From the NCBI GenBank assembly GCA_001784585.1, contig MFRN01000005.1:35379-70242 (forward strand): a stretch of DNA of 34,864 nucleotides. The letters run 5' to 3'. The notes beneath the pieces are model-generated. The model saw nothing but the letters and a program-made list of their open reading frames with translations, was not told where the DNA came from and ran no database searches. Shown here piece by piece: positions 1 to 8,726 of the stretch. This DNA comes from Candidatus Melainabacteria bacterium RIFCSPLOWO2_02_FULL_35_15 (GTDB lineage Bacteria; Cyanobacteriota; Vampirovibrionia; 2-02-FULL-35-15). The position numbers and the translations under genes were made by a program. Numbering within the stretch: position 1 is the first letter of the stretch; the number at the start of each line of letters is the position of its first letter.

Positions 1-218
1 TCATTTTTAAAGAACTTATATTTATAGCCATCAAGCAGGGGAATATCCCACTTAACTTCCTTTCCAAACCCTTTATCTTTATAAGTTTTCAGTCCCCAGT
101 CAGAACAAAATAAAACTGTTAAATCAATCTCTGGTTCTTTGGATAAGAGTTTATATAGGGGTGTCTGGTACTGAATCGGGTGTGAAACTAAAATTGCAAG
201 TTTATGTTTTTTATTCAT
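1..218 (-). CDS. Glycosyltransferase (GT4-like), N-terminal part only
   Basis: Partial gene starting at ATG 218 and running off the left edge, so only about 72 residues are visible. The start reads MNKKHKLAILVSHPIQYQ, followed by TPLYKLLSKEPEIDLTVLF. The HPIQYQ-P-LY pattern after a first beta strand is typical of the N-terminal Rossmann fold of family 4 glycosyltransferases, which transfer sugars from nucleotide donors during glycan assembly. It lies 14 nt downstream of the radical SAM gene on the same strand and belongs to the polysaccharide block. The donor-binding C-terminal half is outside the window, so donor and acceptor cannot be judged. The family call is fairly secure; the specific role is unknown. 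Confidence 0.75.
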   Translation of the reverse strand, partial: MNKKHKLAILVSHPIQYQTPLYKLLSKEPEIDLTVLFCSDWGLKTYKDKGFGKEVKWDIPLLDGYKYKFFKN

Positions 219-232
219 ATCATAAGCCAATA

Positions 233-1306
233 TTATTCATAACCAGATTCAAAAATAAACTTCATAGCGGCATTGAAATCAGAGCCCATTTGAATCAACT
301 TATCTTTTAATGAAGCAAATCTATATTCGGGATTATAGTGACGGCAAGTAGCACATATTACAGGTAAATCATGATTTAAAAATTTATTTCTTAAGTTATC
401 CATGCTTCCATAATATACCTTTTCCAGGTCGCCGGATTCATAAAATGAAGCGAAAAGTTTAGGATCTGATAATTCGGATTTACCTTCAAGATCCCGACAT
501 CCGCAAGCAGTAAGCTTCCCTGAGGCAAGAAGATGAGGTCCTGACTGGAGCATTGTACATGGTAAATGTTTACCACGCAGCGGTCTTCTTAGTAACTTAT
601 TTTCTTTAAGACCTTCTTTAACCATTCCTGACCAGTCGTCAAAATAAATATTTCTTGTGATTTCCCATCCCATTGTCTTTGCCTCCTTAAATAAAGAATG
701 ATTTCTTAAAAAAAATCTTGGAGACCTTATGCAAAGAGATATTTTTACATTCTTTTTATCTAAAAGTAATAATCGGTTTAAATTTTCCATAAGGCTGCTA
801 AATTTCTTACTACGATAAATAGTTTTATATTCATTTTCATCTGGATAAGTCATGCTAATGTTTAGATTTGTAAGTCCAGCATCTTGTAATTTGATAAATT
901 TATCAGCAGTTAATAAAATCCCATTTGTAGTTAATCCTATATTTTTTATTTCTTTATAGCTTTTGCATAAAATAATAATATCTTCTATGTTCTTGCATAC
1001 CAGCGGATCTCCAACAATTGGTGTTAGTCCAATATCACCACCTCCACTGGTACAAAACGCATCTAAAGCTTTTTTTACAGAATTAGTTTCCACCTCTTTA
1101 TAGATAGGCCCATTTTGATATTGATATGCACAAAACACACAGTTAGCATTACAAATATTCGTAGGTTCAATATCTAAGTGGCAAAGCTTTCTGTCTGTTC
1201 TTTTAGAAATAAGCAAGCTTTTAAAATCCTTAAAAATAACAGATAAGAAATAAAGAATGCCTGCAATTTTTTCAAATATAATCATTTTTTGATAGGTTTC
1301 AGTCAA
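233..1306 (-). CDS. Radical SAM protein with SPASM-like C-terminus
   Basis: The cluster motif CNANCVFC (Cys-x3-Cys-x2-Cys) near residue 53 binds the [4Fe-4S] cluster that cleaves S-adenosylmethionine. A second Cys group in the C-terminal third (CTMLQ, ACGCRD, CATCRHY) resembles the auxiliary-cluster SPASM region. The 357-residue length fits the family. The annotated start is a TTG at 1306 that overlaps the tail of a degraded glycosyltransferase. The ATG at 1285 (MIIFEKIAG) is an equally good start, and neither has a clear ribosome binding site. The neighbours are glycan genes, so modification of a sugar or a peptide-linked glycan is plausible, but the substrate cannot be read from the sequence. 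Confidence 0.8.
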   Translation of the reverse strand: MTETYQKMIIFEKIAGILYFLSVIFKDFKSLLISKRTDRKLCHLDIEPTNICNANCVFCAYQYQNGPIYKEVETNSVKKALDAFCTSGGGDIGLTPIVGDPLVCKNIEDIIILCKSYKEIKNIGLTTNGILLTADKFIKLQDAGLTNLNISMTYPDENEYKTIYRSKKFSSLMENLNRLLLLDKKNVKISLCIRSPRFFLRNHSLFKEAKTMGWEITRNIYFDDWSGMVKEGLKENKLLRRPLRGKHLPCTMLQSGPHLLASGKLTACGCRDLEGKSELSDPKLFASFYESGDLEKVYYGSMDNLRNKFLNHDLPVICATCRHYNPEYRFASLKDKLIQMGSDFNAAMKFIFESGYE

Positions 1307-1406
1307 GTAATATATTTTCTAATCTCTCTTTAAATCTCTCAAAAGAAAACTTACTCTCAAATCTTTCTTTTCCGGCTTTTCCCATTGCACTTCTACTAAA
1401 TTTTTT
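1299..1406 (-). pseudogene. Orphan C-terminal tail of a GT4 glycosyltransferase
   Basis: On the minus strand this stretch reads SAMGKAGKERFESKFSFERF, then KERLENILLD and a stop at 1299-1301. It is preceded by two in-frame stops and has no body. The tail closely matches the end of the intact glycosyltransferase at 4721-5809 (MGKKGKERFESKFGFCSFKE), and the two share a 20-nt identical DNA run within the ERFESK-encoding part. It overlaps the last codons of the sulfatase-like gene and the TTG start of the radical SAM gene. It looks like the remains of a glycosyltransferase whose body was lost when cluster genes were replaced or recombined. Confidence 0.75.
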
Positions 1407-2988
1407 CTACTATTTTCCTTAAGTGAAGAGGTCGAGAAGAATAATCTTCAAAGATGTAACTATCATCCTCTAGAAGTTTAAAATTTTGTCCAAAATACAA
1501 ATTAAAAATTATCCTAAAGGTGTTAACTGGTGATATTGAACTGTACAACAATCTTTCCTTACCTACATCAGGCAAATAATATGCATTTAGTATTCTAAGA
1601 TGAATTTTTAATGAGTCTAAAGACAATTTGCTCCAATTAATAGCTTCTGTATCAAAAAATTCTTTAAAATCACTTAATATATATGGGCCTTCATCTGATT
1701 GAATAATAATAATAGGCTTGGAGGAAGAATTCAAGATTATTGATTCAATAAGCTTTTTTATTTCTTCATTTGTAAAAAGCAATTGCTGAATATATTTTTT
1801 GTCTTCTGGTAGTCTCAAATCTTCTAGCCCACTGAAACAATCTCCATTACTCTTAAATAAATAAGGTAAATGAGGGAGTAATATATGTGCAAAAACAAAC
1901 TTTGGGACTTTAACAGATTTGGATATTTCAATAAGTTTTTTTAACTGATATTGAGTACAATTTCTTAAAAGATTATATCCTATAAATTTATTATAGATCG
2001 GGAAAAGTATAGTGGTTTGTATCAGATTGTTATAAAACTCATCAAATAACAAATAAGAATTATAGGAAATATTAATGTCAGCGGAATTGATATAAGAGGT
2101 CACATGGTACCAACCTCCAATATTGATAAATTTATAACCAAAGCTTTTTAATATTTTAACTACTTCGGAATTGTGAATAAGCTCATATACAGGAATAAAG
2201 CTGGTTATATTTTCACTTATCCTATTCTTTAAATTATAAAAATAATCCATGTTCAGGGATGATGCTAGTGACAAGAAAGTTCTTGGGTAGTTTGCTTTAC
2301 TATCACGAGCAATATAAAACCCATTATCAATTAAATGATTTAAAAAAGCACTATTATCAAAATTGAAATATTCTTTTAGAACAGTTTCATTAGCATATCT
2401 GTCAAAAATTAAATAGTAAATGTCTTTTGGTTCCCTGACTGTATTATTGTTGTAGATTTCATATTCTGGTTTTATATTGTTTATTTTTAAATTTAATAGT
2501 TGTTTGTTTGATAATTTATTCTTACTACTCAGCAAATTAAATTGACAGACATTGATCAAGCAAAAAATCACAAGAATAAAGTAAGTCAAAGTTATAGAGT
2601 AAGAGATTTGTTTTGTTGAATTAGCATTAATACACCTTAAGACTACAAAAATAATTACAATAAATAATACTAACCATATTAGGATTAAATAAATATTCTT
2701 ACTATATATAACTAAATTAGAGTATCTGAGTTCCAAAGCTCTTAACAGCTTAAAAAAATGCCCATATGTAAAAAACATAAAGGCTATAAGTGAGATAATC
2801 AGTGAAGATTTTTCGCCATCTTTTATAAATTTAGAAACTATAATCCATATTAAAGCTATAAAAATATTGATTATTATAAGAGGGATAATGACAATATTAA
2901 AATGTAACTCTCGAATGTTGTTTGAAAGCAAGAACAGAACCGGATAGGAAGCTACTAAAAACGGGTGTACTACAAGTTCTCTTTTCAT
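1396..2988 (-). CDS. Sulfatase/alkaline-phosphatase-fold membrane protein
   Basis: The first ~165 residues hold about five hydrophobic segments, followed by an extracytoplasmic domain. That domain has IYYLIFDRYAN (the first metal-site Asp of the alkaline phosphatase superfamily), YPRTFLSLASSLN (candidate Thr nucleophile), HILLPHLPY and IIIIQSDEGP (second metal site). This layout recalls LTA-synthase-like and phosphoethanolamine-transferase-like enzymes, which move phospho-groups onto envelope glycans. In the last motif Glu stands where many sulfatases have His (DHG). I believe this is normal for this subgroup but cannot check. The ATG at 2988 lies one nucleotide after the methyltransferase stop, so the two are probably co-translated. 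The substrate is unknown. Confidence 0.65.
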   Translation of the reverse strand: MKRELVVHPFLVASYPVLFLLSNNIRELHFNIVIIPLIIINIFIALIWIIVSKFIKDGEKSSLIISLIAFMFFTYGHFFKLLRALELRYSNLVIYSKNIYLILIWLVLFIVIIFVVLRCINANSTKQISYSITLTYFILVIFCLINVCQFNLLSSKNKLSNKQLLNLKINNIKPEYEIYNNNTVREPKDIYYLIFDRYANETVLKEYFNFDNSAFLNHLIDNGFYIARDSKANYPRTFLSLASSLNMDYFYNLKNRISENITSFIPVYELIHNSEVVKILKSFGYKFINIGGWYHVTSYINSADINISYNSYLLFDEFYNNLIQTTILFPIYNKFIGYNLLRNCTQYQLKKLIEISKSVKVPKFVFAHILLPHLPYLFKSNGDCFSGLEDLRLPEDKKYIQQLLFTNEEIKKLIESIILNSSSKPIIIIQSDEGPYILSDFKEFFDTEAINWSKLSLDSLKIHLRILNAYYLPDVGKERLLYSSISPVNTFRIIFNLYFGQNFKLLEDDSYIFEDYSSRPLHLRKIVEKI

Positions 2989-2989
2989 T

Positions 2990-4357
2990 CTATATTTTGT
3001 CCATTAGATACAGTATTCTTTCAGAACCAGTTAATTGCATGGAATCCTTAATAATAAAAAAATCTTTAAAAGCTAATTCAAAAGCCAATTTCGTATAATC
3101 TTTAAATATATCTTTTTTTGTTGCTAGCAATCTTTGTACTTGTGAATCACTTTTGGGTATGAACTCAATTATTAATTTATTGCATAAATCAGATAGAAAG
3201 CTTGCTATATAACGAAAAGATACATTGTTAGATATAGATAAATGATGGAGTAAAGCAAGGACTAAAGCAGTATCAACCTTTGTCCTTTCTATAAATGATT
3301 TCCTTTCTTTATTAGACCATCCTATTGCTGGGCTGGGATTCATAACATCTACTATAAGAGGTAAAATATTTTTTATATTCCTATTCTTACATTCTATATA
3401 ATTACAGTCCACTACAACCGGATCAAGATCACATGATATTGTTTTAATATTTTTGTTAGCTGTTAACATACTAAAATATCCTTCATTGGCACCGAGATCA
3501 AGGACGGATGATGGTGTAACTTTATCTAAAAATTGACTTACTACTTCTGTTTTATGTTTGAATGTGCCCGGTAGATAGTAACTATTCTTATAATATTTTG
3601 ACCATGTGGAATCTTTATGTCTCCAGTTTAATTGCATAATGGAATTTTCTAAGCTATTTATAATCGAAACCATCTGTTCTTTACTAACTTTATTTAATTG
3701 GGTTGAGTTGTTTTGCTTCTTACCAAAGGCTACCTTGAACTTAGAATGACAATGTAAATGCCCTAATAAAGGAAAATTGAAATATGACGACAGAGGTAAT
3801 AAGCGACTTGCCAACTCTAGTGGTATCCCATCAATATAAATTTGTAACAACTTGGCTAATCCAGCATCTTTATAAACAGTCAAGGATAGCGGTGCCAAAA
3901 AATTCTCACAAAATTGTCTGTAAGCTATCCATGGGATGCCCTCATCATATTTTTCAAGAGATAAAGTATCAATTAATATTGGTTTACCATTTAGAAATTG
4001 TATATTATAAGCACTAGCATCTTTTAAAATCATCCCATATTCAATAGCAGTTTTTTGAATTTGTAACGTGAGTAAAGCTGCATCTTTAAGTTGGCTAAAT
4101 GACCATTCATATGGATAAGATATAAATTCTATTTTTTCAGGTTTAATGTTCTTGTAGGGTTTGATTTCAAAGTTTTCTTGACTATCTATTTCTTCGTGAG
4201 GAATTAATAGCTTTGAATTAATAAGAGATTCGTAAAGTCCGGAAGTAATTAAATATTCATAGTGCTCCTTATAGTTAGAGTTAATTTGTCTGTAAACATC
4301 TTTATTCACGTAAAAAACGAAACCACTTGGATCTCTGAATGAACTTGCTTCCTTCAT
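2990..4357 (-). CDS. Class I SAM-dependent methyltransferase with long N-terminal domain
   Basis: Residues ~270-450 form a Rossmann methyltransferase. Motif I is VLDLGANEGYFS, followed by an acidic SCDLDP strand that would bind the SAM ribose, and ALVLALLHHL as the motif IV-like region. The first ~230 residues (FRDPSGFVFYVNKDVYR, then YKNIKPEKIEFISYPYEWS, DASAYNIQF) form a separate domain that resembles NoeA-type nodulation methyltransferases in my memory. The ATG at 4357 sits two nucleotides after the upstream small gene. Its position between the DPGSGS membrane protein and the sulfatase-like protein suggests that the three act together on an envelope glycan or its lipid carrier. The acceptor is unknown. 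Confidence 0.7.
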   Translation of the reverse strand: MKEASSFRDPSGFVFYVNKDVYRQINSNYKEHYEYLITSGLYESLINSKLLIPHEEIDSQENFEIKPYKNIKPEKIEFISYPYEWSFSQLKDAALLTLQIQKTAIEYGMILKDASAYNIQFLNGKPILIDTLSLEKYDEGIPWIAYRQFCENFLAPLSLTVYKDAGLAKLLQIYIDGIPLELASRLLPLSSYFNFPLLGHLHCHSKFKVAFGKKQNNSTQLNKVSKEQMVSIINSLENSIMQLNWRHKDSTWSKYYKNSYYLPGTFKHKTEVVSQFLDKVTPSSVLDLGANEGYFSMLTANKNIKTISCDLDPVVVDCNYIECKNRNIKNILPLIVDVMNPSPAIGWSNKERKSFIERTKVDTALVLALLHHLSISNNVSFRYIASFLSDLCNKLIIEFIPKSDSQVQRLLATKKDIFKDYTKLAFELAFKDFFIIKDSMQLTGSERILYLMDKI

Positions 4358-4359
4358 GC

Positions 4360-4602
4360 CTAGTCCTTGTTAACCCTAAATATAGAAAATAATGACTTGA
4401 AAATCCTAACTATTTTTAACCAAAAAAACTTAAGAGAAAAAGCAACACCAATTAAAGAAGCTAAAATAATTTGGAAGAAATAACTTCCACTACCAGGATC
4501 TATATAAGCATAAGCTTCATTAAAGCACAATAAAAAAATCACCACATAAAAAAACATTATTCTGACAATAAGCTGATAAATCAATTTTAAACTTTTATAC
4601 AA
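4360..4602 (-). CDS. Small membrane protein with AYIDPGSGS motif
   Basis: An 80-residue protein with two hydrophobic stretches (LIVRIMFFYVVIFLLCF and FFQIILASLIGVAFSLKFFW) flanking AYAYIDPGSGSY, and a basic tail. I remember small proteins with this DPG(S/T)GS motif next to sulfatase-like and methyltransferase genes in many bacteria, but their function is not known to me. The start is a TTG at 4602, supported by a GGAAAG ribosome binding site a few bases upstream; no ATG is available before the first hydrophobic segment. Alanines before YIDPG could mark a signal peptidase site, leaving one membrane anchor. Confidence 0.7.
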   Translation of the reverse strand: MYKSLKLIYQLIVRIMFFYVVIFLLCFNEAYAYIDPGSGSYFFQIILASLIGVAFSLKFFWLKIVRIFKSLFSIFRVNKD

Positions 4603-4720
4603 TTTTCTTTCCAGCCTTATTCTTTATACTTAATAAAGAACATATTTCAACCAAAGGAGTATCTAAAATAATACTACCCTTAGAGATACCGCTTTAATCT
4701 TGTATATCAATAAATACTTC
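4603..4720. other. Short intergenic gap with AT-rich hairpin
   Basis: This gap separates the GT4 gene from the small membrane protein gene. It holds an 8-bp inverted repeat (TTCTTTAT/ATAAAGAA, 4620-4640, 5-nt loop) with no T-run on either side, so I do not call a terminator. A minus-strand frame open from 4693 to 4595 reads GISKGSIILDTPLVEICSLL but has no recognisable match, and could be another gene remnant or chance. Confidence 0.35.
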
Positions 4721-5809
4721 TTAAAATTCACATATTATATTGCCTAGTTTCTCTTTAAACGAACAAAAACCAAATTTACTCTCAAATCTTTCTTTCCCTT
4801 TTTTACCCATTTTATTTCTTAAGTCATTATCTTTCAGTAATTTTATAATTGAATCTGATAGTGAAGTGCTGTCATTTGGTGAACACAAAATCCCTGTTTC
4901 TTTGTCTTTTATAACTTCAGGTATGCCGCCGGCATTTGCCCCTATACAGGGCTTTGAAAAATACATGGCTTCTAGAAAAACAATTCCAAAACCTTCACCA
5001 GTACTCGGAAGAATAAAAATATCACAAGATTCATAATATAAGGAAAGTAAATCATCTGGTATAAATCCAGCAAAAATCACATTATCTCTCACGCCTAGAT
5101 TTTTTGCTAATAGTTCCAACCTGAAACGATCAGTTCCCTCACCCACTATTACATAATAAGCATCAGGAATATTTTTTAAAACCTCAGGCAATGCTTTTAT
5201 TACAAGATCAATATTTTTATAACGTTCTCTTGGGTCAAGCCTGGCAACACTTAGAATTATCGTTCCTATTGGCAAGACCAGATCTTCATCAACTCCTGGC
5301 TGAGCTTGATAAAAAGGATCCAGTGTACACGGGAAAATAGTAAACGTATTTATTATCTCATTATAGTTTTTTATTTGTCTTTTTGTATAAACACTTATAG
5401 ACAATATTTTATTAACACTTCTTACTCCAGCCAATTTAAAATAGTTAAGCTTTTTCCATGCTTCAATACCATAAATAGTTAAATATTTTTTTGCACCTGA
5501 GTTCATAAGTACTGCAAGTGGAGAAAAGTTTATATGTCCAAAAATAACTTTATCTGCTCTGGCACTTTCCTTTAATGCATGAATAAAGAACTTGAAGCGA
5601 TTACCCGAAAAGTACTTATATTCAATGTTTCCGGATGAAATATATTTAGCAGACAAACTACTTTTACCTGTATCATTTAAAACTAATACTTTTACATTAA
5701 TATTATGCTTTACAGATAAATCATCTAAAGCTTTTACAAAAGATCGATTAAATGTTTGTATGCCACCAGTTGCATCAAACAAATCTGTAAGTAATAAAAG
5801 AATTTGCAT
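4721..5809 (-). CDS. GT4 family glycosyltransferase
   Basis: A complete 362-residue two-domain GT-B enzyme. The N-terminal TDLFDATGGIQTFNRSF carries the glycine loop near the acceptor site. The C-terminal domain has SVARLDPRERYKN (Arg and Lys contacting the donor phosphates) and the E-x7-E motif in GEGFGIVFLEAMYFSKP, followed by NAGGIPEVI. It should transfer a sugar from a nucleotide donor to a lipid-linked glycan on the cytoplasmic membrane face. Its ATG directly abuts the asnB stop (TAAATG), indicating coupling. Its last 30 residues match the orphan tail at 1299-1406, so this cluster once held a close paralogue. Donor specificity cannot be read from the sequence. Confidence 0.85.
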   Translation of the reverse strand: MQILLLLTDLFDATGGIQTFNRSFVKALDDLSVKHNINVKVLVLNDTGKSSLSAKYISSGNIEYKYFSGNRFKFFIHALKESARADKVIFGHINFSPLAVLMNSGAKKYLTIYGIEAWKKLNYFKLAGVRSVNKILSISVYTKRQIKNYNEIINTFTIFPCTLDPFYQAQPGVDEDLVLPIGTIILSVARLDPRERYKNIDLVIKALPEVLKNIPDAYYVIVGEGTDRFRLELLAKNLGVRDNVIFAGFIPDDLLSLYYESCDIFILPSTGEGFGIVFLEAMYFSKPCIGANAGGIPEVIKDKETGILCSPNDSTSLSDSIIKLLKDNDLRNKMGKKGKERFESKFGFCSFKEKLGNIICEF

Positions 5810-7696
5810 TTAAGTTTTAGAGAGTGCTGATTCTGTCCATTTATTTGCTATAACTAATGCCCATACTCTGGACCAATGAAGTTTATTATTTTTAAACTCA
5901 TTCCAAATTTTTTTAAGAGCACTTTGTTCAAAATAGCCTTGTTGTAAACAAATTGAAAGAAAGTACTCAGAACCATTATTAATCCATTCTTTAAGAGGAA
6001 AAATAAATCCCATTTTATTTCTGCACAAAATCTCTTTTGGTAAAAATTCTGACATAAGATTTACAAGCAGTGGTTTATTAACTTCACTATCCAACTTTAA
6101 TCCTGAAGATAGTCCTGTAACATATTCCACAAGCAAGTGATCCAGATATGGCACCCTAAGTTCTATTGAATTAGCCATGCTCATGCAGTCTGAGTCTTTT
6201 AAAATCTGATTTTGAAGATAATGGTTAAACTCTAACTTATTAAAAGTACTTATAAGTTTTCCATTTAATTTCCCACCACATAATAAGTGAGACCCCATAA
6301 GTTCACAATATTGTTCCTGACTAACCCCTAATAGGTCTTGAATCTGCAATGGAGTAAATAACCCTCTGAACAACAAATAACAGTTTTCAGAATTTACTAC
6401 ATTTAAATAAGATAATTTTTCAAATCTTCTGCTGTTAAACAATTTTGAAATTGATATAAGACTATTTATTAATCCCAGGGACATGAAAGGTAAGATTTTA
6501 TTTAACAATTTTGCTCTTTTAAAATGAGAATATCCAAGGAAAATTTCATCAGATCCAATTCCAGAAAGTACCACTTTTAATCCGGTTTTTTTTGCTGCTT
6601 TAGAAATAAAATAAGTGTTAATCCCATCAATTGTTGGTTGATCCATAACTTTTAAAATATTTGGTATCTCATTTAAAAAATCTTTCTCCTTCAGTAATAT
6701 CTCCTTGTGATCTGTTTTATATTGTTCAGCTACTAATCTTGCATATTTTGCCTCATTATAATTTTTTTCTTCAAAGACTACAGAAAGCGTAGTTATTGGA
6801 GTACTTGAACAGTGGCTTGCCAATGCTACAAGAGATGAAGAATCCAATCCACCACTTAAAAATATTCCTGTTGGTACATCACTAATCAAATGACCTTTTA
6901 CTGATTTAGATAAAAGAGATTTTATTTTGGCAAGAATCTCACCATAATCATTAATTTCATTTTTATCGGTTGAGTTATTTATGTAATCTTCAATATCATA
7001 GTACTTTTTTATACCTATAGATCTTCCTCCTTCTTTAATATCCATATAAGAACCGCATGGCAGAGAAAAAATCTTTCTAATGGTTGTAAGTGGAGATGGC
7101 ACAGAGCCTAACTGTAAAAAATAAACCAGTGCTTCTATATTTTTTTCATCAGGCACAAGCATACTTTTTATAATGCCTTTAACTTCAGAAGCAAAAATCA
7201 GTCTGTTTTTGTCTTCATAGTAATAAAGTGGCTTGATTCCAAATCTGTCTCTTGCCAAGATTAATCTATAGCCGGATTCATTATTTCTTTTATCGTAAAG
7301 AGCAAATGCAAACATTCCCTGTAGTCTTTTAAGTAGTTCATCAATTCCCCATTCTTCATAACCATAAATTAAAACTTCTGTATCAGTTTTTGATTTAAAT
7401 GGATATCCTAAATCAATTAATTCATTTCGTAGTTCCTGAAAGTTATAAATTTCACCATTATAAGTAATCCAAATAGTTTTATCATGATTACTCATAGGCT
7501 GATGACCAGCTTCTGACAGATCTAAAACAGCAAGTCTTCTGTTTGCAAACCCTATTTTTTTATCTTCTGAGATAAACATACCAAAGCCATCAGGCCCTCC
7601 ATGAATCATAGAATCTCTCATGGAAATTAATGCTTCTTTCATTAATCCTTCATTGAGTGAATTCTGAAAATTTATAATTCCAGCTATGCGGCACAC
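5810..7696 (-). CDS. asnB: Asparagine synthase (glutamine-hydrolysing)
   Basis: The N-terminal glutaminase domain starts MCRIAGI, with Cys2 as the nucleophile after Met removal; Arg3 replaces the more usual Gly. Conserved ITYNGEIYNFQELR and TDTEVLIYGYEEWG follow. The synthetase domain has the PP-loop LSGGLDSSSLVALAS near residue 265, and later GIGSDEIFLGYSHF. At 628 residues it has the family's full length. The start is a GTG at 7696 with no clear ribosome binding site, 9 nt after gmd. In free metabolism it makes asparagine. Inside a polysaccharide block such paralogues often amidate sugar acids, so I infer glycan modification as an alternative role. Confidence 0.88.
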   Translation of the reverse strand: MCRIAGIINFQNSLNEGLMKEALISMRDSMIHGGPDGFGMFISEDKKIGFANRRLAVLDLSEAGHQPMSNHDKTIWITYNGEIYNFQELRNELIDLGYPFKSKTDTEVLIYGYEEWGIDELLKRLQGMFAFALYDKRNNESGYRLILARDRFGIKPLYYYEDKNRLIFASEVKGIIKSMLVPDEKNIEALVYFLQLGSVPSPLTTIRKIFSLPCGSYMDIKEGGRSIGIKKYYDIEDYINNSTDKNEINDYGEILAKIKSLLSKSVKGHLISDVPTGIFLSGGLDSSSLVALASHCSSTPITTLSVVFEEKNYNEAKYARLVAEQYKTDHKEILLKEKDFLNEIPNILKVMDQPTIDGINTYFISKAAKKTGLKVVLSGIGSDEIFLGYSHFKRAKLLNKILPFMSLGLINSLISISKLFNSRRFEKLSYLNVVNSENCYLLFRGLFTPLQIQDLLGVSQEQYCELMGSHLLCGGKLNGKLISTFNKLEFNHYLQNQILKDSDCMSMANSIELRVPYLDHLLVEYVTGLSSGLKLDSEVNKPLLVNLMSEFLPKEILCRNKMGFIFPLKEWINNGSEYFLSICLQQGYFEQSALKKIWNEFKNNKLHWSRVWALVIANKWTESALSKT

Positions 7697-7705
7697 TTAT
7701 TTTCT

Positions 7706-8704
7706 TTATCTTACAACAGAAACATTAGAGATTTGTTTTTTTAATAAAGCCAGGTCATGATTTACCATATCTTTTACAAGGTCACAAAAAGAGACTTCAG
7801 GTTCCCAATTTAATTTCTTTTTTGCTTTACTGTAATCACCCTTAAGTTCAAATACTTCAGCTGGTCTGTAAAACTTTTCATCAATCTTTGTATATTCTTT
7901 CCAGTCAAGATCCACGCTGGCAAAGGCTGTCTCTGCAAATTCTTTTACTGAGTGGCATTCTCCTGAGGCTATCACATAATCCTCCGAAGAATCCTGCTGT
8001 AACATTAACCACATGGCTTTTACATAATCACCGGCAAATCCCCAGTCTCTTTTAGGTTCCAGGCTTCCAAGCTTTAATTCTTTTACTAACCCAAGTTTAA
8101 TTTTTGCAACTGTGGTTGTAATTTTTCTGCTTACAAATTCATATCCACGTCTTGGAGATTCATGATTAAATAAAATACCGCTTAAAGCAAACATATTATA
8201 AGATTCTCTGAAATTCTTTGTTAAATGATATCCTGTAACTTTTGAGATCCCATAAGGAGAACGTGGATTAAATGGAGTGTTTTCATTCTGCGGAGACTCA
8301 TTTACATTACCAAACATTTCGCTTGTGCCAGCAAAATAAAATCTACAGCGGGGAACTCTTTCTTTTATTGCTGAGAGTACAGACAGTGTGCCATTAACAT
8401 TAGTATTAATTGTTGAAAATGGATCTTCAAATGAATAGCTGACAAAACTAATCGCTGCAAGATGATAGCACTCGTCCGGCTGCACTTTTTCTAAAACATT
8501 ATAAATACTTCCATAGTTTTCCAGTGAGGCAGAATGAAGAGTTAATTTTTCAAGAATGTGGTTTATTCTGTAAAATCTGTGCTCCGGGTTTTCTATTGCG
8601 TTGTTTCTTACAATTCCATGAACCTCATAACCTTTGCTTAATAAAAATTCTGCAAGATATGAACCATCCTGTCCTGTTATTCCTGTAATTAAAGCTTTTT
8701 TCAT
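7706..8704 (-). CDS. gmd: GDP-mannose 4,6-dehydratase
   Basis: A short-chain dehydrogenase-type sugar enzyme that converts GDP-mannose to GDP-4-keto-6-deoxymannose, the precursor of fucose, rhamnose or perosamine glycans. It starts MKKALITGITGQDGSYLAEF, with the GxxGxxG NADP loop. The catalytic residues are in AGTSEMFG and SPYGISK (Tyr-x3-Lys), and NHESPRRGYEFVSRKI is a Gmd signature. I chose ATG 8704 because the longer frame to 8749 adds 15 unrelated residues and would overlap the upstream peptidase gene. That leaves 332 residues, near the usual length. The later enzyme that fixes the final sugar is not in the window. Confidence 0.9.
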   Translation of the reverse strand: MKKALITGITGQDGSYLAEFLLSKGYEVHGIVRNNAIENPEHRFYRINHILEKLTLHSASLENYGSIYNVLEKVQPDECYHLAAISFVSYSFEDPFSTINTNVNGTLSVLSAIKERVPRCRFYFAGTSEMFGNVNESPQNENTPFNPRSPYGISKVTGYHLTKNFRESYNMFALSGILFNHESPRRGYEFVSRKITTTVAKIKLGLVKELKLGSLEPKRDWGFAGDYVKAMWLMLQQDSSEDYVIASGECHSVKEFAETAFASVDLDWKEYTKIDEKFYRPAEVFELKGDYSKAKKKLNWEPEVSFCDLVKDMVNHDLALLKKQISNVSVVR

Positions 8705-8726
8705 AAGCAATCTTTCAATAATTATT

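Noticed and set aside
4595-4693. Open minus-strand frame before the small membrane protein
   Set aside because: 32 codons without a stop can occur by chance and the peptide matches nothing I recognise.
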